Of a stretch of 64,000 nt of DNA, positions 9,420-19,599 are shown one piece after another. Under the pieces are notes generated by a model that searched no databases, was not told the DNA's origin, and worked only from the letters and a program-made list of their open reading frames with translations. Position 1 is the stretch's first letter. Every line of letters starts with the position of its first letter. Made by a program: the position numbers and the translations under genes. Origin of the DNA: Lacrimispora indolis DSM 755 (GTDB taxonomy: Bacteria; Bacillota; Clostridia; Lachnospirales; Lachnospiraceae); NCBI RefSeq assembly GCF_000526995.1, contig NZ_AZUI01000001.1:5436001-5500000 (forward strand). Direction: 5' to 3'.

Positions 9420-10324
9420 TACCTCCTCACTTCATTTATGAAAGACGTGAATTTTTTCTTATCGTCATTGGGAACCATCTGAGCATAGACTTGTACGCCG
9501 GATTTCTCAATATCCAGAATATCCTTAATTTCTTCTTTCGTGCAATATATTGATTTTGTAATTTGTTTCCGTCCGTCTTTCACTCCCATGTTCCCAATGT
9601 TTACTTCCTTTACTTTGATCCCTGCTTCAAGCAGTTCATGGATTGTTTCCGTCTTTCTCACAATGAGGAATACTCTCTGTCCTGTGTATGCACCTTTGTT
9701 CAGCTTCCTCGCCGCAGAAGCTACTGACAGGACACTTAGCCTGATACCTGACGGAACTGCTGCCTGCAGAGCCCTTTTGCTGATCTCATCGCTTAAGATA
9801 TCGTTGTCCACTATCATAATTCTTGTGACACCAAGGGTACGTGTCCAAAAGGTTGCCACCTGGCCGTGAATCAGACGTTCATCCAGCCTGAAATTCACAA
9901 TACCGTTATTTTCCACCGGCTCAGCAGATTCAGCAACTTTCTTTGTCTTTTTTTCCGCAGATACCCCTTCTCCGGTAATTATTTCTTTTGACTGTTCCAT
10001 TGCACTCTCCAGCGTATCACCTATACTCAATGCAATCAGCATACCCAGACATAGTCCTGATACCAGCGCAACAGATGGATACTCATGTCTTATGGTAATT
10101 GCTGCGTTATAAGGCGTCCCTCCTTTTATGTCGGTAATAATTGCCTGGCACTGTTCTGATCCTTTTTCCACAAGAATCTTTCTGTAAGCATTCTCAACCG
10201 ATTCTTTTGTCATTTCTTCTGTAAAAGTCACAACTGTAAACTGAGGTGCTGCTCCAGAGATCATTTCACAGCTCTTTTTACAAGCCTCAGCATATTCGCC
10301 ATGTGAAGCAATAATATAATACAT
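9416..10324 (-). CDS. PTS mannose-family EIIAB fusion
   Basis: 302 residues from the ATG at 10324, chosen over an upstream in-frame start because AGGAGGAAGGG precedes it. EIIA (about 1-125) has the phosphorylatable His8 in IIASHGEYAEA. A charged linker (about 125-140) leads to EIIB, whose active His153 lies in FRLDERLIHGQV. It relays phosphate from HPr to the incoming sugar. It is the first gene of the operon EIIAB-EIIC-EIID-SIS-CutC. The likely regulator is the RpiR-type gene 420 bp upstream. Confidence 0.94.
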   Translation of the reverse strand: MYYIIASHGEYAEACKKSCEMISGAAPQFTVVTFTEEMTKESVENAYRKILVEKGSEQCQAIITDIKGGTPYNAAITIRHEYPSVALVSGLCLGMLIALSIGDTLESAMEQSKEIITGEGVSAEKKTKKVAESAEPVENNGIVNFRLDERLIHGQVATFWTRTLGVTRIMIVDNDILSDEISKRALQAAVPSGIRLSVLSVASAARKLNKGAYTGQRVFLIVRKTETIHELLEAGIKVKEVNIGNMGVKDGRKQITKSIYCTKEEIKDILDIEKSGVQVYAQMVPNDDKKKFTSFINEVRRY

Positions 10325-10745
10325 AGCCCTTCCTCCTAACGTTTTCACTCAACACATCACGACTCTTTCAATAAAAAACGAATCTCCTCTCAAAATAAAC
10401 TTTGTAACAGGAACAAAACTTCCGGTCTTTGTGCTGGCAAAACCTGCCGCAATGGAAAACAAAATAAAATATATAGACCGAAACATTCTTTAAAAAACCA
10501 ACAGGCTCCCCATAATTCTACGGCTTTTAATAACCCTCTAACATCTTTTACTCCTTTCATGGCTGATTTAATCAATTTATAATGCATAATAACCTGGTGT
10601 TTATTATAAATATAATCACTTTAAAAATCTTTAAATTTCGCTTTTTGGAAACTTTTTTAGCTATTTCACCTCATTTATCCGAACAAAATTTAGCTATTTC
10701 TAACAAAAAAACAGACTCTCACATGAAAGTCTGTCTTTTCTCAGC
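10325..10745. other. Promoter region between PTS operon and its regulator
   Basis: 420 bp, AT-rich. It must hold the PTS promoter on the minus strand, but I could not pick a convincing -35/-10 pair. A 65-codon minus-strand frame (10390-10587) has no family resemblance and a poor ribosome site, so I do not call it. No sigma-54 promoter was found here. Confidence 0.4.
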
Positions 10746-11558
10746 TTATCTTTCTTTCTCTTTTCTGATTTTTCTGTACACGTCTACGATCAGATCCACA
10801 ACTACACGTTCAATAATCAGATGATTCTGCACATCTGTTGTTAAATGATATAAGACCGGATACGTGATACAAGGGTCATACGCGGCCTCTTTGTTGGAAG
10901 TAATCAACGCTATCCGTCCCTTAGTTTTTTTTATAAATAATTTAGATGAATTTAAAGCTTTCAGCCCATCCCTGTAAATATACTGTCCGGAATTAGAAAA
11001 TATAATAATCAGAGTATTCTCGTCTGCCTGATTAATAAATTGTTCCTGCTTTATATCAAAGAGATTCGTTTTTATATATTTCCTCTCCTCTGCAATCATA
11101 TACATAAAATCCATAGCAACCGTTTCCGAATAAACGGCTCCGAATGCAGCAACCTTTTCATATTCGTAAAGAGCCTCTGCCAGTTTTTGAATCTGCTCCA
11201 TATTAATTCCGGACAGAAAATTCTTAATATCACCAGAAAGGATTTTTAAATATTGTTCAATTCCTTTTGCTTCTATAAACTGGTTCATCGACAACTTTTG
11301 TTCATTTCCAGTATATATGCTTCTCTTTTTCTCATTCCTGACATTATCCCTAAACTCTTTGTAATCTTCAAAACCAAGGCGCTTTATGAATTTAGAAAGT
11401 GTGGACTTGGAAATGTGGCATTTTGCCGCAACCTGGTCAATCGGCAAAAACTCAACCTCGTATATCATATCCAGCAAACGTTTCGCGATATGTGCATCTG
11501 TAGAACCAAACTCACAATCATTCAGTAAATTCAACAAACGATAAGCAACAATATACAT
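10746..11558 (-). CDS. MurR/RpiR-family sugar-phosphate-responsive regulator
   Basis: 270 residues. The N-terminal HTH (about 30-75) includes IDQVAAKCHISKSTLSKFIKR. A C-terminal SIS domain (about 105-250) contains KVAAFGAVYSETVAMD and LIIIFSNSGQYIYRDG. RpiR proteins bind a sugar phosphate through the SIS domain and regulate an adjacent catabolic operon. It sits 420 bp upstream of the PTS operon on the same strand, so control of that operon is the obvious inference. TGGGAGGA precedes the start. Confidence 0.9.
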   Translation of the reverse strand: MYIVAYRLLNLLNDCEFGSTDAHIAKRLLDMIYEVEFLPIDQVAAKCHISKSTLSKFIKRLGFEDYKEFRDNVRNEKKRSIYTGNEQKLSMNQFIEAKGIEQYLKILSGDIKNFLSGINMEQIQKLAEALYEYEKVAAFGAVYSETVAMDFMYMIAEERKYIKTNLFDIKQEQFINQADENTLIIIFSNSGQYIYRDGLKALNSSKLFIKKTKGRIALITSNKEAAYDPCITYPVLYHLTTDVQNHLIIERVVVDLIVDVYRKIRKEKER

Positions 11559-11767
11559 CCATTATCCTCCCATACCTCAGTATACTTCTCTAAAATTTTA
11601 TCAATATCGTCTTTATTCATTTTTTCCAGCAGTTCTTCAACTCTGCTCTCCTCTAAAGTTGCAATTTTCCGCCGGAATGATGGTTGATCCTGGTGGTACA
11701 CCATCCTGCCGCTCTGCTCGTTTGCTCCTTCCCTCAGTCTGGATATATTTGAAAAGGCGGCCTCCAT
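11531..11767 (-). pseudogene. Short unrecognised ORF overlapping the rpiR-type gene start
   Basis: 78 codons with a coding-like composition at the C-terminal end (RVEELLEKMNKDDIDKILEK). It overlaps the regulator start by 28 bp, has no good ribosome site, and I do not recognise a family. It may be the tail of a decayed gene or a non-gene. Confidence 0.3.
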
Positions 11768-12073
11768 TTGACATCATCAAAAATAGTTGTCAATGGTTGT
11801 CACCGCCTGCTTGCAGCAATTCTAAATTTTTTGTTAATCCTAATTATATGCGGGATAATAAACTAACTGTCTCAATATTCCGGGTTTTAGCTGGGATCAT
11901 TCTACCACATTCCATTCTTTTACGAAAGTACTATTTTTCATTAAAGACCATCTCAACTGGAGAATTCAGACTTTTATAAATACTTCTATCTGATAACCTC
12001 TGACGATATCAGATGGATTCAAATACCTTCCTGCAAAACCATCAGCTTCATTGCAGCAGCTGATTTTATATAA
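11768..12073. other. Gene-free spacer
   Basis: About 300 bp between the rpiR-side ORF and the oxidoreductase beta gene. It is AT-rich with stops in all frames. No strong hairpin or RNA gene was seen. Confidence 0.4.
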
Positions 12074-12919
12074 TTATATAAAACTGTGAATCAGATTCTT
12101 GAGTACGCTTTCCTCTGTTTTTTGTTCTAACAGTGGCAGTCCGTCTTTTAAAAGCCTGTTTTTTCGGTGAAACTCCGTTTTTTCTTCCCGGTATAGGATA
12201 CCGGTGGGGATTTTTTCGCTGACTTCCATTGACATTTTAATGGCTTCCAGCCGATCCGTCGGGTCATAATCGTCACCAAGAGGCGCCGCCATTTTTTTAT
12301 AATAGGCAAAGGTATTGATTTTGTTGAAGCTGATGCAGGGCTGCAGGATATCCACAAACGCATACCCTGGATAAAGGATGGCCTCCTTCATGATGCTTAC
12401 CAGCTGCTTTGAATCACCGCTGAAGCCTCTCGCAACAAATCCCGCTCCCGAAGCAATGGCCAGGAGTACCGGATTTAAGGGCGTATTTCTGTTGCCGTCG
12501 GTCTGAACTCCCGTAATGAGTCCTTCACCGCTGGTGGGTGATGCCTGCCCCTTGGTCAGTCCGTATATCTGATTGTCATGAACAAAATGTGCAATATTGA
12601 CATTCCTTCTTATGTTGTGAATAAAGTGGTTGCCGCCTTCGCCATAAGAGTCCCCATCTCCGGAATTTACTATGACAGTGAGCTTTTCATTGGCTATTTT
12701 GGCAGCAACTGCAGCCGGGAGGGCCCTTCCGTGAAGCCCGCAGAAGCTGTTGGCACTTAAATACTGAGGTGTTTTTGCTGCCTGACCGATTCCTGCCACC
12801 ATCAGCACTTCATTTGGTTTTATGCCCAGCTCCTCCAACGCCGTTTTCAGGCTGTTTAATATGGAGAAATTTCCGCACCCCGGACACCAGGCTGTTTCAT
12901 AAGTTGTGAATTTATCCAT
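12074..12919 (-). CDS. korB: 2-oxoacid:ferredoxin oxidoreductase beta subunit (TPP-binding)
   Basis: 281 residues. The N-terminus has the beta-subunit signature WCPGCGNFSILNSL (Cys for the cluster site). The TPP-magnesium motif is GDGDSYGEGGNHFIHNIRRN, and YGLTKGQASPTS follows. With the alpha/gamma subunit it decarboxylates a 2-oxoacid (2-oxoglutarate or a related acid) to acyl-CoA and reduces ferredoxin. Its start codon directly follows the stop codon of the alpha gene. No separate delta ferredoxin subunit is present, which is common for the two-subunit type. Confidence 0.93.
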   Translation of the reverse strand: MDKFTTYETAWCPGCGNFSILNSLKTALEELGIKPNEVLMVAGIGQAAKTPQYLSANSFCGLHGRALPAAVAAKIANEKLTVIVNSGDGDSYGEGGNHFIHNIRRNVNIAHFVHDNQIYGLTKGQASPTSGEGLITGVQTDGNRNTPLNPVLLAIASGAGFVARGFSGDSKQLVSIMKEAILYPGYAFVDILQPCISFNKINTFAYYKKMAAPLGDDYDPTDRLEAIKMSMEVSEKIPTGILYREEKTEFHRKNRLLKDGLPLLEQKTEESVLKNLIHSFI

Positions 12920-14587
12920 CTACTTGGAACCTCCTTCCAACACATGCTTTGCAATTTCTTCTCCGGATATCTGTCTGCCGTCATATTTCAAAATGCTTTT
13001 ATGGCATTCTATGCCTGTCTGCTCCCTTATGAGGGAGGCCAGCTGGCCTGTGGCATTCTGTTCCACGTTGATTAAAGTCCTGTTCTTTGCATAGGTTTTC
13101 AGTTTTTCCTGAGGAAGGGGATAAATATCTCCAAACACCAAAGCGCCATAGCTTCCATTCCCATTTTTATTTAACAAGGATACGGCTTCCCTGATGGGAC
13201 CATAGGTAGAACCCCAGCCCAGGAGAAGGGTTTCGCACTGCTCTTCTCCCATAAACTCCGGCTCCAACAATTCCTGGATAAGGCCCTTTAATTTTCTCAT
13301 CCTCTTATCCACCATTTGATTCCTGACTTCCGCTGATTCCGTTATCCAGCCTCTTTCATCATGCTCATCACTGTCAGCGGCCACAAGATGGCTGGTCAGC
13401 CCCGGAATAAGCCTGGGAGAGATGCCGTCTTCCGTTATCCTGTAACGCAGATACTCCCCTTCCGCTTCTCTGGCATGACTGATCAGTTCCAAGCCGGAGG
13501 TATCAAAGGGCTTTACGCAGGCTGTTGTATCTCCAAGATACTGGTCACTGAGCAGTATGACAGGAAGCTGGTATTTCTCCGCTAAGTTCAGCGCCCGGAA
13601 GGTCTGATAAAAAGCATCCTCATGATTTCTCAAAGCTATGACCAGCCTGGGAAATTCCCCCTGTGATGCAGAAATAACGAATTTTAAATCGCTTTGCTCT
13701 GTTCTTGTGGGGAGACCGGTCGCCGGGCCGGGCCTCTGCACATCAACGGCCACCAGCGGAATCTCCGCAATGCCGGAAAATCCCAGCGCTTCCACCTTTA
13801 AGCAGAAGCCGCCTCCGCTGGTCCCGGTCATGGCCCTTGCTCCTGCATAGGAAGCACCCAATGCCATATTGACTGCAGCGATCTCATCTTCCGCCTGCTC
13901 CACCACGATCCCCGCCTCATGACCCACGGAAGCCAGATATTCCAAAACAGCCGTGGAAGGAGACATAGGGTAAGCGGAATAAAACTTAAGCCCTCCGGCC
14001 ACCGCTCCAAGTCCCAGGGCCTTGCTGCCTGAAATGAGCATATAATCTTTATATCCTCCATCCAGATGCTTAAATTTCGCTTCAACAGCCGTGTATCCTG
14101 CTTCAGCCGCTTTTACATTGACATCAAGGATCTCTTTCTTCATGACACCTGCCATGACGTCAACCGCATATGTAAATGGCTCGCCAAAGAGCTTCAATAC
14201 CGCGCCCACTCCCACGCTGCCGGAGGCCTTCACATTCCCCAGTTCTTTCGCAGTTTTATTCATGGGAAGCTTAATGACCCTGGAATCCCCATCCGGATAA
14301 GCAAAGCTGCTGTCACATAATATAAATCCTTTGGCCGTCAGCTTATGCTTATGCAAATCAATGGTTTCCTCATTTAAGGCAACGATCCCATCTAAAACAT
14401 CGCTGTGTGAGGTTATTTCCTCTGTCCCGAAACGAAGCAGGGAAAAATTGTGCCCGCCGCGCACGCGGGACATGAAATCTCTGGTGGTATAGATATAATA
14501 GCCGGAATGCTTCAGCAGCTTTTCCAGAATTGCAACCGTTGTGTCAATGCCCTGCCCGGCAGCGCCACCAATCAGAATATTATACAT
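12920..14587 (-). CDS. korA: 2-oxoacid:ferredoxin oxidoreductase, fused gamma-alpha subunit
   Basis: 555 residues. Residues about 1-180 are the gamma domain (GGAAGQGIDTTVAILEKLL, then TRDFMSRVRGGHNFS). The rest is the alpha (pyrimidine-binding) domain with TGTSGGGFCLKVEALGFSG and VDVQRPGPATGLPTRTEQSD. This gamma-alpha fusion is typical of bacterial KorA. AGGAGGAAAG precedes the ATG. It may serve general 2-oxoacid metabolism or the acid made by the neighbouring catabolic cluster; a gap and a terminator separate it from that cluster. Confidence 0.93.
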   Translation of the reverse strand: MYNILIGGAAGQGIDTTVAILEKLLKHSGYYIYTTRDFMSRVRGGHNFSLLRFGTEEITSHSDVLDGIVALNEETIDLHKHKLTAKGFILCDSSFAYPDGDSRVIKLPMNKTAKELGNVKASGSVGVGAVLKLFGEPFTYAVDVMAGVMKKEILDVNVKAAEAGYTAVEAKFKHLDGGYKDYMLISGSKALGLGAVAGGLKFYSAYPMSPSTAVLEYLASVGHEAGIVVEQAEDEIAAVNMALGASYAGARAMTGTSGGGFCLKVEALGFSGIAEIPLVAVDVQRPGPATGLPTRTEQSDLKFVISASQGEFPRLVIALRNHEDAFYQTFRALNLAEKYQLPVILLSDQYLGDTTACVKPFDTSGLELISHAREAEGEYLRYRITEDGISPRLIPGLTSHLVAADSDEHDERGWITESAEVRNQMVDKRMRKLKGLIQELLEPEFMGEEQCETLLLGWGSTYGPIREAVSLLNKNGNGSYGALVFGDIYPLPQEKLKTYAKNRTLINVEQNATGQLASLIREQTGIECHKSILKYDGRQISGEEIAKHVLEGGSK

Positions 14588-14760
14588 AGACTTTCCTCCT
14601 TTTGAATTTTGACTAATTATACCTTATTTTTGCATTATTTTCAACATTTCCCTTGCAATGCTTGAAACATTTGCATCAAATTTGTTAATTTTTTATTTAT
14701 TACAGCAAAATATATTAAAATTCATAATTTAACAGACTGATCATCGGACCAACTGAAGGT

Positions 14761-14820
14761 AAAAAAACATCCCCACCTGAAAGTACAATGCTGTTAAAGC
14801 ATTGATTCCGGTGAGGATGC
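14761..14820 (-). terminator. Terminator of the catabolic cluster
   Basis: The minus strand reads CATCCTCACC, a loop with its own inner stem, then GGTGGGGATG and seven Ts (14767-14761). It lies 70 bp past the stop of the DASS transporter gene, closing the transcript that ends there. Confidence 0.85.
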
Positions 14821-14889
14821 TCCTATTTGATTTGAAATGGTTAAAATTAAGCATCAACCGACAGTTCCATGCTAAATATCATCAAAACA

Positions 14890-16374
14890 TTAGTATAATC
14901 CTGTCATTAATCCAATACCAAGCATGCTTAAAGCTACTATTACACAAGAAGCAATAGACATAATTACTCCTATTTTTGCAAAATCTTTGATTGAAAAATA
15001 ACCGGCCGAATATGCAATTACGTTTGTTGGAGTAGAAGTAATTAAAATAAATGCTTGAGAAGTTGCTAATGCTGCAGGGAATGCAATAGATAATGTAGGA
15101 ACTCCAATAGTCATAGAAAGCTGTATAACAATTGGAATAACAATACTTGCAGATACTGTAGCACTTGAAAGAGCAATATTCATAAACGATATACTTAATA
15201 CAACAATAAAAATCATCATAAAGGCGCCAAATTCACCTATGCTTCCTAATAAACCAAGAGCGATCCAGTTTGCAACTCCAGTGTTATAAAGTATCATACC
15301 AAGTGATATACCGGAAAGAACTAATATGATACTACTCCAGGAAATTTCTTTTTCAATTTCTTTGTATTTTGTTTTACTAACACCCGGGAAGAAAAAAAGC
15401 ATTGTGGTAAAAATAACCGGCAATGAAATTGGAATTGAAACGCCTAATAATGCTGATACTTGAGGGGAAAATAGCCAAAGTAAAACTGTAATAACAAAAA
15501 CAATTAGGGTTACTTTTTCATCACGACTGAACTTAGGTTGATTTTTTGCTTCTCTTTTAATTTCTTCATTTGTTTTTTTAAGATACTTAATTTCAGGTTT
15601 AAATACTAATAAAAGTAGACCCCATGCAACAGGAATATGTATTAATGAAATTGGAACTCCATATATCATCCAATCTAAGAATGTCATTTCAATTCCCGCC
15701 ATATCTTTCATAAAACCAATTGCTAATGGATTTGGGCCATTTCCTGCAGGAGTTCCAAAGCCTCCTATTAAGCTACCCCATGCAACAGAAATGAGAAGAG
15801 CTTTACCAAAGTTACTTTCCATTGGCTTTACCCCTTCATCATCTAAAAGAGCTTTGGCCAAGGGCATAAGCATAGCAGCAACAGCCATATTTGAAATCCA
15901 CATTGATAATAAAGCACCTACTGTTATAAAGCCTAATAAAACGTATTTTGTATTATTTCCGGTTATTGAAAGACAACTGATAACAATTCTTTTTCCAAGT
16001 CCTGATTTATTGATAAATGCACTGAGGATAAACACACCTATAAAAAACACAACAGTGTTATTTCCAAAACCTATTTGAACAATATTAGAAAAGGAATCAA
16101 TTCCAGCCAATGCTAATAATACCATTGACAGTAAACCTGTAAAGTGAAAAGGTATTGCTTCTGTTATCCAAAGTATGAGAGAGAAAACTAAAATAGCCAG
16201 TGCTTTTTGTCCTTCAGCTGTTAACGGTGCATCCTTTATATCTGTAAAAGATGCCGGCAAGCTAATATTCATAATAAACATCAACACAATAATACTAATA
16301 CCTATATAAATCCATCTTTTTAAATCTAAAGATAAACCATTTGATTTACCGGGTACGGTTTCCATTTTTTTCAT
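14890..16374 (-). CDS. DASS-family (SLC13) sodium:carboxylate symporter
   Basis: 494-residue multi-spanning protein. It carries the SLC13 features: ILWITEAIPFHFTGLLSMV near residue 65, the SNMAVAAMLMPLAKALL segment near 160, and ITSTPTNVIAYSAG near 445, matching the second SNT-type sodium/substrate motif. The family imports di- and tricarboxylates, sulfate or related anions with sodium. It is last in the order dehydrogenase to transporter, so the imported substrate is probably an acidic, perhaps cyclic, compound processed by these enzymes. GGAG precedes the ATG. Confidence 0.92.
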   Translation of the reverse strand: MKKMETVPGKSNGLSLDLKRWIYIGISIIVLMFIMNISLPASFTDIKDAPLTAEGQKALAILVFSLILWITEAIPFHFTGLLSMVLLALAGIDSFSNIVQIGFGNNTVVFFIGVFILSAFINKSGLGKRIVISCLSITGNNTKYVLLGFITVGALLSMWISNMAVAAMLMPLAKALLDDEGVKPMESNFGKALLISVAWGSLIGGFGTPAGNGPNPLAIGFMKDMAGIEMTFLDWMIYGVPISLIHIPVAWGLLLLVFKPEIKYLKKTNEEIKREAKNQPKFSRDEKVTLIVFVITVLLWLFSPQVSALLGVSIPISLPVIFTTMLFFFPGVSKTKYKEIEKEISWSSIILVLSGISLGMILYNTGVANWIALGLLGSIGEFGAFMMIFIVVLSISFMNIALSSATVSASIVIPIVIQLSMTIGVPTLSIAFPAALATSQAFILITSTPTNVIAYSAGYFSIKDFAKIGVIMSIASCVIVALSMLGIGLMTGLY

Positions 16375-16564
16375 TACCTATCTCCTTTTTTTACGTTTTT
16401 CTTCACAATATACAAAAAAAATGAAAGTTGTTTACTTGCCCATATATCGGTCCTTGTTGCAATCAAAATAGGAATAGATAAAGTTATTCATCCCTGATTT
16501 TTGTGCACCTTGACTTACCAATACGATTTGATAATACACCCCTAAAAATTTAAATACTAACTGA

Positions 16565-19426
16565 TTATTGCTTTGACATTTCGTTTAATAGCTTTTCCGG
16601 GTTAGCCGGAAGTGAAGTTATACGCACTCCAACAGCATCATAAATTGCATTAATAATTGCCGGTATAGTTGGTAGTGGAGCCGGTTCTCCAATTCCTTTT
16701 GCTCCAAGGGGGCCAAAAGGATCTATCTCTTCCACTATGCTGGAGTGAAACATTGGAACATCCACACTGGTAGGCAGAATATACTTTGCAAAATCCTTAT
16801 TTACAGGTATGCCTTCCGATAATTCAAAGTTTTCCATTATGGCTTGCCCAATACTTTGAACAGCACCTCCTTCAATTTGCCCTTCAATGCCTTGAGGATT
16901 TATTGCTCTTCCAACATCATGAGAAGCCCAAATACCAAGAACATGAACCTCTCCTGTAGATGAATCAACAGCAACCTCTGCAATCTGAGTTCCAAACACA
17001 TATGCCTGCCAAGGCTTACCTTTACCATTTACAGGGTCTATGGCTTCATGATGAGCTGTAAATGTGCCTGAACCTAAAGGAACGATACCTCTAACCTTTT
17101 TACAAATATCTACAGCCTCTTTAAGTGAAAGATTATAATTGGAATGCCCTGGTACAAAAATTCTTCTGTTTTTCATACATATAGAGGTTGAATTAACATT
17201 CCAATATGCGGCAATCTCTCTGATGAATTTTCCTTTTACATCTCTGCAGGCGTTTAAAACTGCATTACCAATCATATAGGTTTGTCTGCTTGCTCCGGCA
17301 TGAGCTGCTTCAGGAGCTCTTGCTGTATCATTGTCCCCAATGATAATATCATCAGGATACATTCCAAGTTCATCTGCTGCAATCTGTGTTAAAACTGTCA
17401 GAATACCTTCGCCAATCTCGGTAACACCGGTTAAAACTTTAGCAGTACCGCCATCATCAATTTCGACAAATGCACTGGCTCTATCAGCAGTTGCAGAACG
17501 TCCTATTGCATACCATGAAGTTCCGACACCACGGCCATATTTAAACCTTGATTTACAAAGTTCAAGTGCAGCCGGAGATTTAAACTCACTTCCCGGTATA
17601 AAGGGTTCTGCGACTTGATCACCTTTTAAATCTTTTCTCACTTGGCCTCTTATATTGGAAGGACCTGATTCCCATTTAGCCATTTGAGCACATTTTTTTA
17701 ATGTTTGTGTATAACCTACCCTGCCTAATACTTGTTGAGTATGCGTTGAACTTCCATCCTTTAATCCGTTTAATAAGCGAAGTTCAATAGGATCAATTTC
17801 CAAACGCTGTGAACAAATATCAATGGTGGATTCAATTGCAAAAGTTGGCTGCAATACTCCAAAAGTTCTCATCGCACCGGAAGGAGTATTGTTTGTATAA
17901 TAGCCTTTAGAAATAACCTTTACATGATCAATTTCATAAGGGCCTGCCCCTAACATGGCCGCTTTTGCGACAGTTCCTTTCGTTGAAAAGCAATATGCTC
18001 CTCCATCTGCTTTTATTTCAATTTCTATAGCTTGTATTTTGCCATTCTTTTTTAATCCAATTTTATGATGAATTAATACAGGATGGCGTTTCGCACTGCC
18101 AATCATGGAATCTTTTCTGGAAAAGACCAACTTCACAGGACGCTTTGTTTTAAGTGCGGCAAGAGCAAGAATTCCTTGATAAATCATGTCTTCTTTCCCG
18201 CCAAAACCTCCGCCTACAGGTGTCATAATAACCCTGATTTTGCTTATAGGCATATTTAAAATCTTTGCTAAAAGCATACGGTGCTGCGTAATATCCTGAT
18301 CACATGATTTTACAACCAATACACCATCGGGATCTAAATATGCAAGGCCTGCTTCCGTTTCAAGATAGGCATGATCAACACATTGAGTTGAATAATCTTG
18401 TTCTATAATTATATCACTATTGCTAAAACCGCTTTCAACATCTCCTTTTATAACAGATGTTGTGCTAACCATGTTATTGGGATGATCATTATGAATTACT
18501 GATTTACAATTAATCGCCTCTTCAATGCCGGAAACTATGGGAAGTTTACTATATACAATTTCAATTAGTTTTTCAGCTTCTTCAGCTTCTTCTAAAGTTT
18601 CTGCAACAATAGCTGCAACCGGTTCGCCATAAAAACGAATTTTACTCTTTGCCAAAACAGGTTGATCATGATAGTAAACTCCGAATCCATCCTCCCCTGG
18701 TACATCCTCACTGGTAATAACAGCTTCAATACCGGGCATTTTTAATGCCTTTTCGTAATCAATACTTAAAATATCAGCATGAACTTCTTTGCTTCTGACA
18801 AGATGTATATGAAGCATTCTGGGCATCTTCATATCAGCTGCATATTCAAGAGCACCTGTAACTTTACCTTTCGCATCAACTCTTTCTGTACAAGAGCCGA
18901 TTATCTTGTCGGTATCAGTAACAATTGGTTCTAAACAATCGACGCTTTTTTCATTATTTAATATATCCCTGGCCAATTCTATAGCATCCATTATTTTAGC
19001 ATAACCTGTACATCTGCAAATATTTCCACTAAGGCTTCTTCTGATTTCATTTCTATCCGGATTTTTATTCTTTTTTAATAAAGATGTTGCTGCCATGATC
19101 ATACCCGGAGTACAATAACCACATTGAACAGCTCCAACTTTCATGAAAGACTTTTGAATAATGCTTAATCCTTCGAGACCAATGCCTTCTATGGTTAGAA
19201 TTTCACAGTTATTAGCTTTGATAACCGGTATCAGGCAGCTTTTTTTTAGTACTCCATCAAGTAAAACGGAACATGTTCCGCATTCTCCTGCATTGCAACC
19301 TTTTTTTGTCCCGATTAAATGAAATTCTTCTCTTAAAAAATCTGCAAGTCTCATGGACGGAGCAACATATTTACAAACTTTTCTTCCATTTACTTTCATT
19401 TCAATCTTTTCAAGTTGTGAATTCAT
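16565..19426 (-). CDS. Xanthine-dehydrogenase-family molybdoenzyme: [2Fe-2S] domain fused to Mo-binding subunit
   Basis: 953 residues. The N-terminal 155 residues form the two [2Fe-2S] modules, with cysteines at 44, 49, 52 and 64 (GCNAGECGTC...C) and at 102, 105, 137 and 139 (CGYC, CRC). The remainder is the aldehyde oxidase/xanthine dehydrogenase large subunit: a/b hammerhead, then VGGGFGGKED, GAMRTFGVLQ and the catalytic glutamate in GAKGIGEPAPLP near the C-terminus. The FAD subunit is encoded separately at 19700. Such enzymes hydroxylate C-H bonds of heterocycles, aldehydes or aromatics with water. A molybdopterin cofactor is expected. AGAGGAGGA precedes the ATG. The substrate is unknown. 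Confidence 0.92.
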   Translation of the reverse strand: MNSQLEKIEMKVNGRKVCKYVAPSMRLADFLREEFHLIGTKKGCNAGECGTCSVLLDGVLKKSCLIPVIKANNCEILTIEGIGLEGLSIIQKSFMKVGAVQCGYCTPGMIMAATSLLKKNKNPDRNEIRRSLSGNICRCTGYAKIMDAIELARDILNNEKSVDCLEPIVTDTDKIIGSCTERVDAKGKVTGALEYAADMKMPRMLHIHLVRSKEVHADILSIDYEKALKMPGIEAVITSEDVPGEDGFGVYYHDQPVLAKSKIRFYGEPVAAIVAETLEEAEEAEKLIEIVYSKLPIVSGIEEAINCKSVIHNDHPNNMVSTTSVIKGDVESGFSNSDIIIEQDYSTQCVDHAYLETEAGLAYLDPDGVLVVKSCDQDITQHRMLLAKILNMPISKIRVIMTPVGGGFGGKEDMIYQGILALAALKTKRPVKLVFSRKDSMIGSAKRHPVLIHHKIGLKKNGKIQAIEIEIKADGGAYCFSTKGTVAKAAMLGAGPYEIDHVKVISKGYYTNNTPSGAMRTFGVLQPTFAIESTIDICSQRLEIDPIELRLLNGLKDGSSTHTQQVLGRVGYTQTLKKCAQMAKWESGPSNIRGQVRKDLKGDQVAEPFIPGSEFKSPAALELCKSRFKYGRGVGTSWYAIGRSATADRASAFVEIDDGGTAKVLTGVTEIGEGILTVLTQIAADELGMYPDDIIIGDNDTARAPEAAHAGASRQTYMIGNAVLNACRDVKGKFIREIAAYWNVNSTSICMKNRRIFVPGHSNYNLSLKEAVDICKKVRGIVPLGSGTFTAHHEAIDPVNGKGKPWQAYVFGTQIAEVAVDSSTGEVHVLGIWASHDVGRAINPQGIEGQIEGGAVQSIGQAIMENFELSEGIPVNKDFAKYILPTSVDVPMFHSSIVEEIDPFGPLGAKGIGEPAPLPTIPAIINAIYDAVGVRITSLPANPEKLLNEMSKQ

Positions 19427-19501
19427 AATCCTCCTCTCTTTATCATTTGAAAATTATATTTAATTTCAAATGATTGATTGTAAAATCGAAATAGACAACC
19501 A

Positions 19502-19581
19502 AATAAAAAAATCCACAGTAATTTTCCATGATGGTAGTATAGAGTTACGACACAACATCTGCCGAAGGAAAATTACTGTGG
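19502..19581 (-). terminator. Long-loop hairpin with T-run in the molybdoenzyme leader
   Basis: Perfect 15-bp arms (19513-19527 and 19567-19581, core CCACAGTAATTTTCC) enclose a 39-base loop and are followed on the minus strand by ATTTTTTTATTT. It sits 75 bp before the molybdoenzyme start. It could end read-through from the FAD-subunit gene or act as a regulated attenuator; the long loop is unusual for a plain terminator. Confidence 0.6.
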
Positions 19582-19599
19582 GCGCACCCAATTATATAT

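Noticed and set aside
10390..10587. 65-codon minus-strand frame upstream of the PTS operon
   Set aside because: No recognisable family and no ribosome site at its start; it lies in the promoter region.
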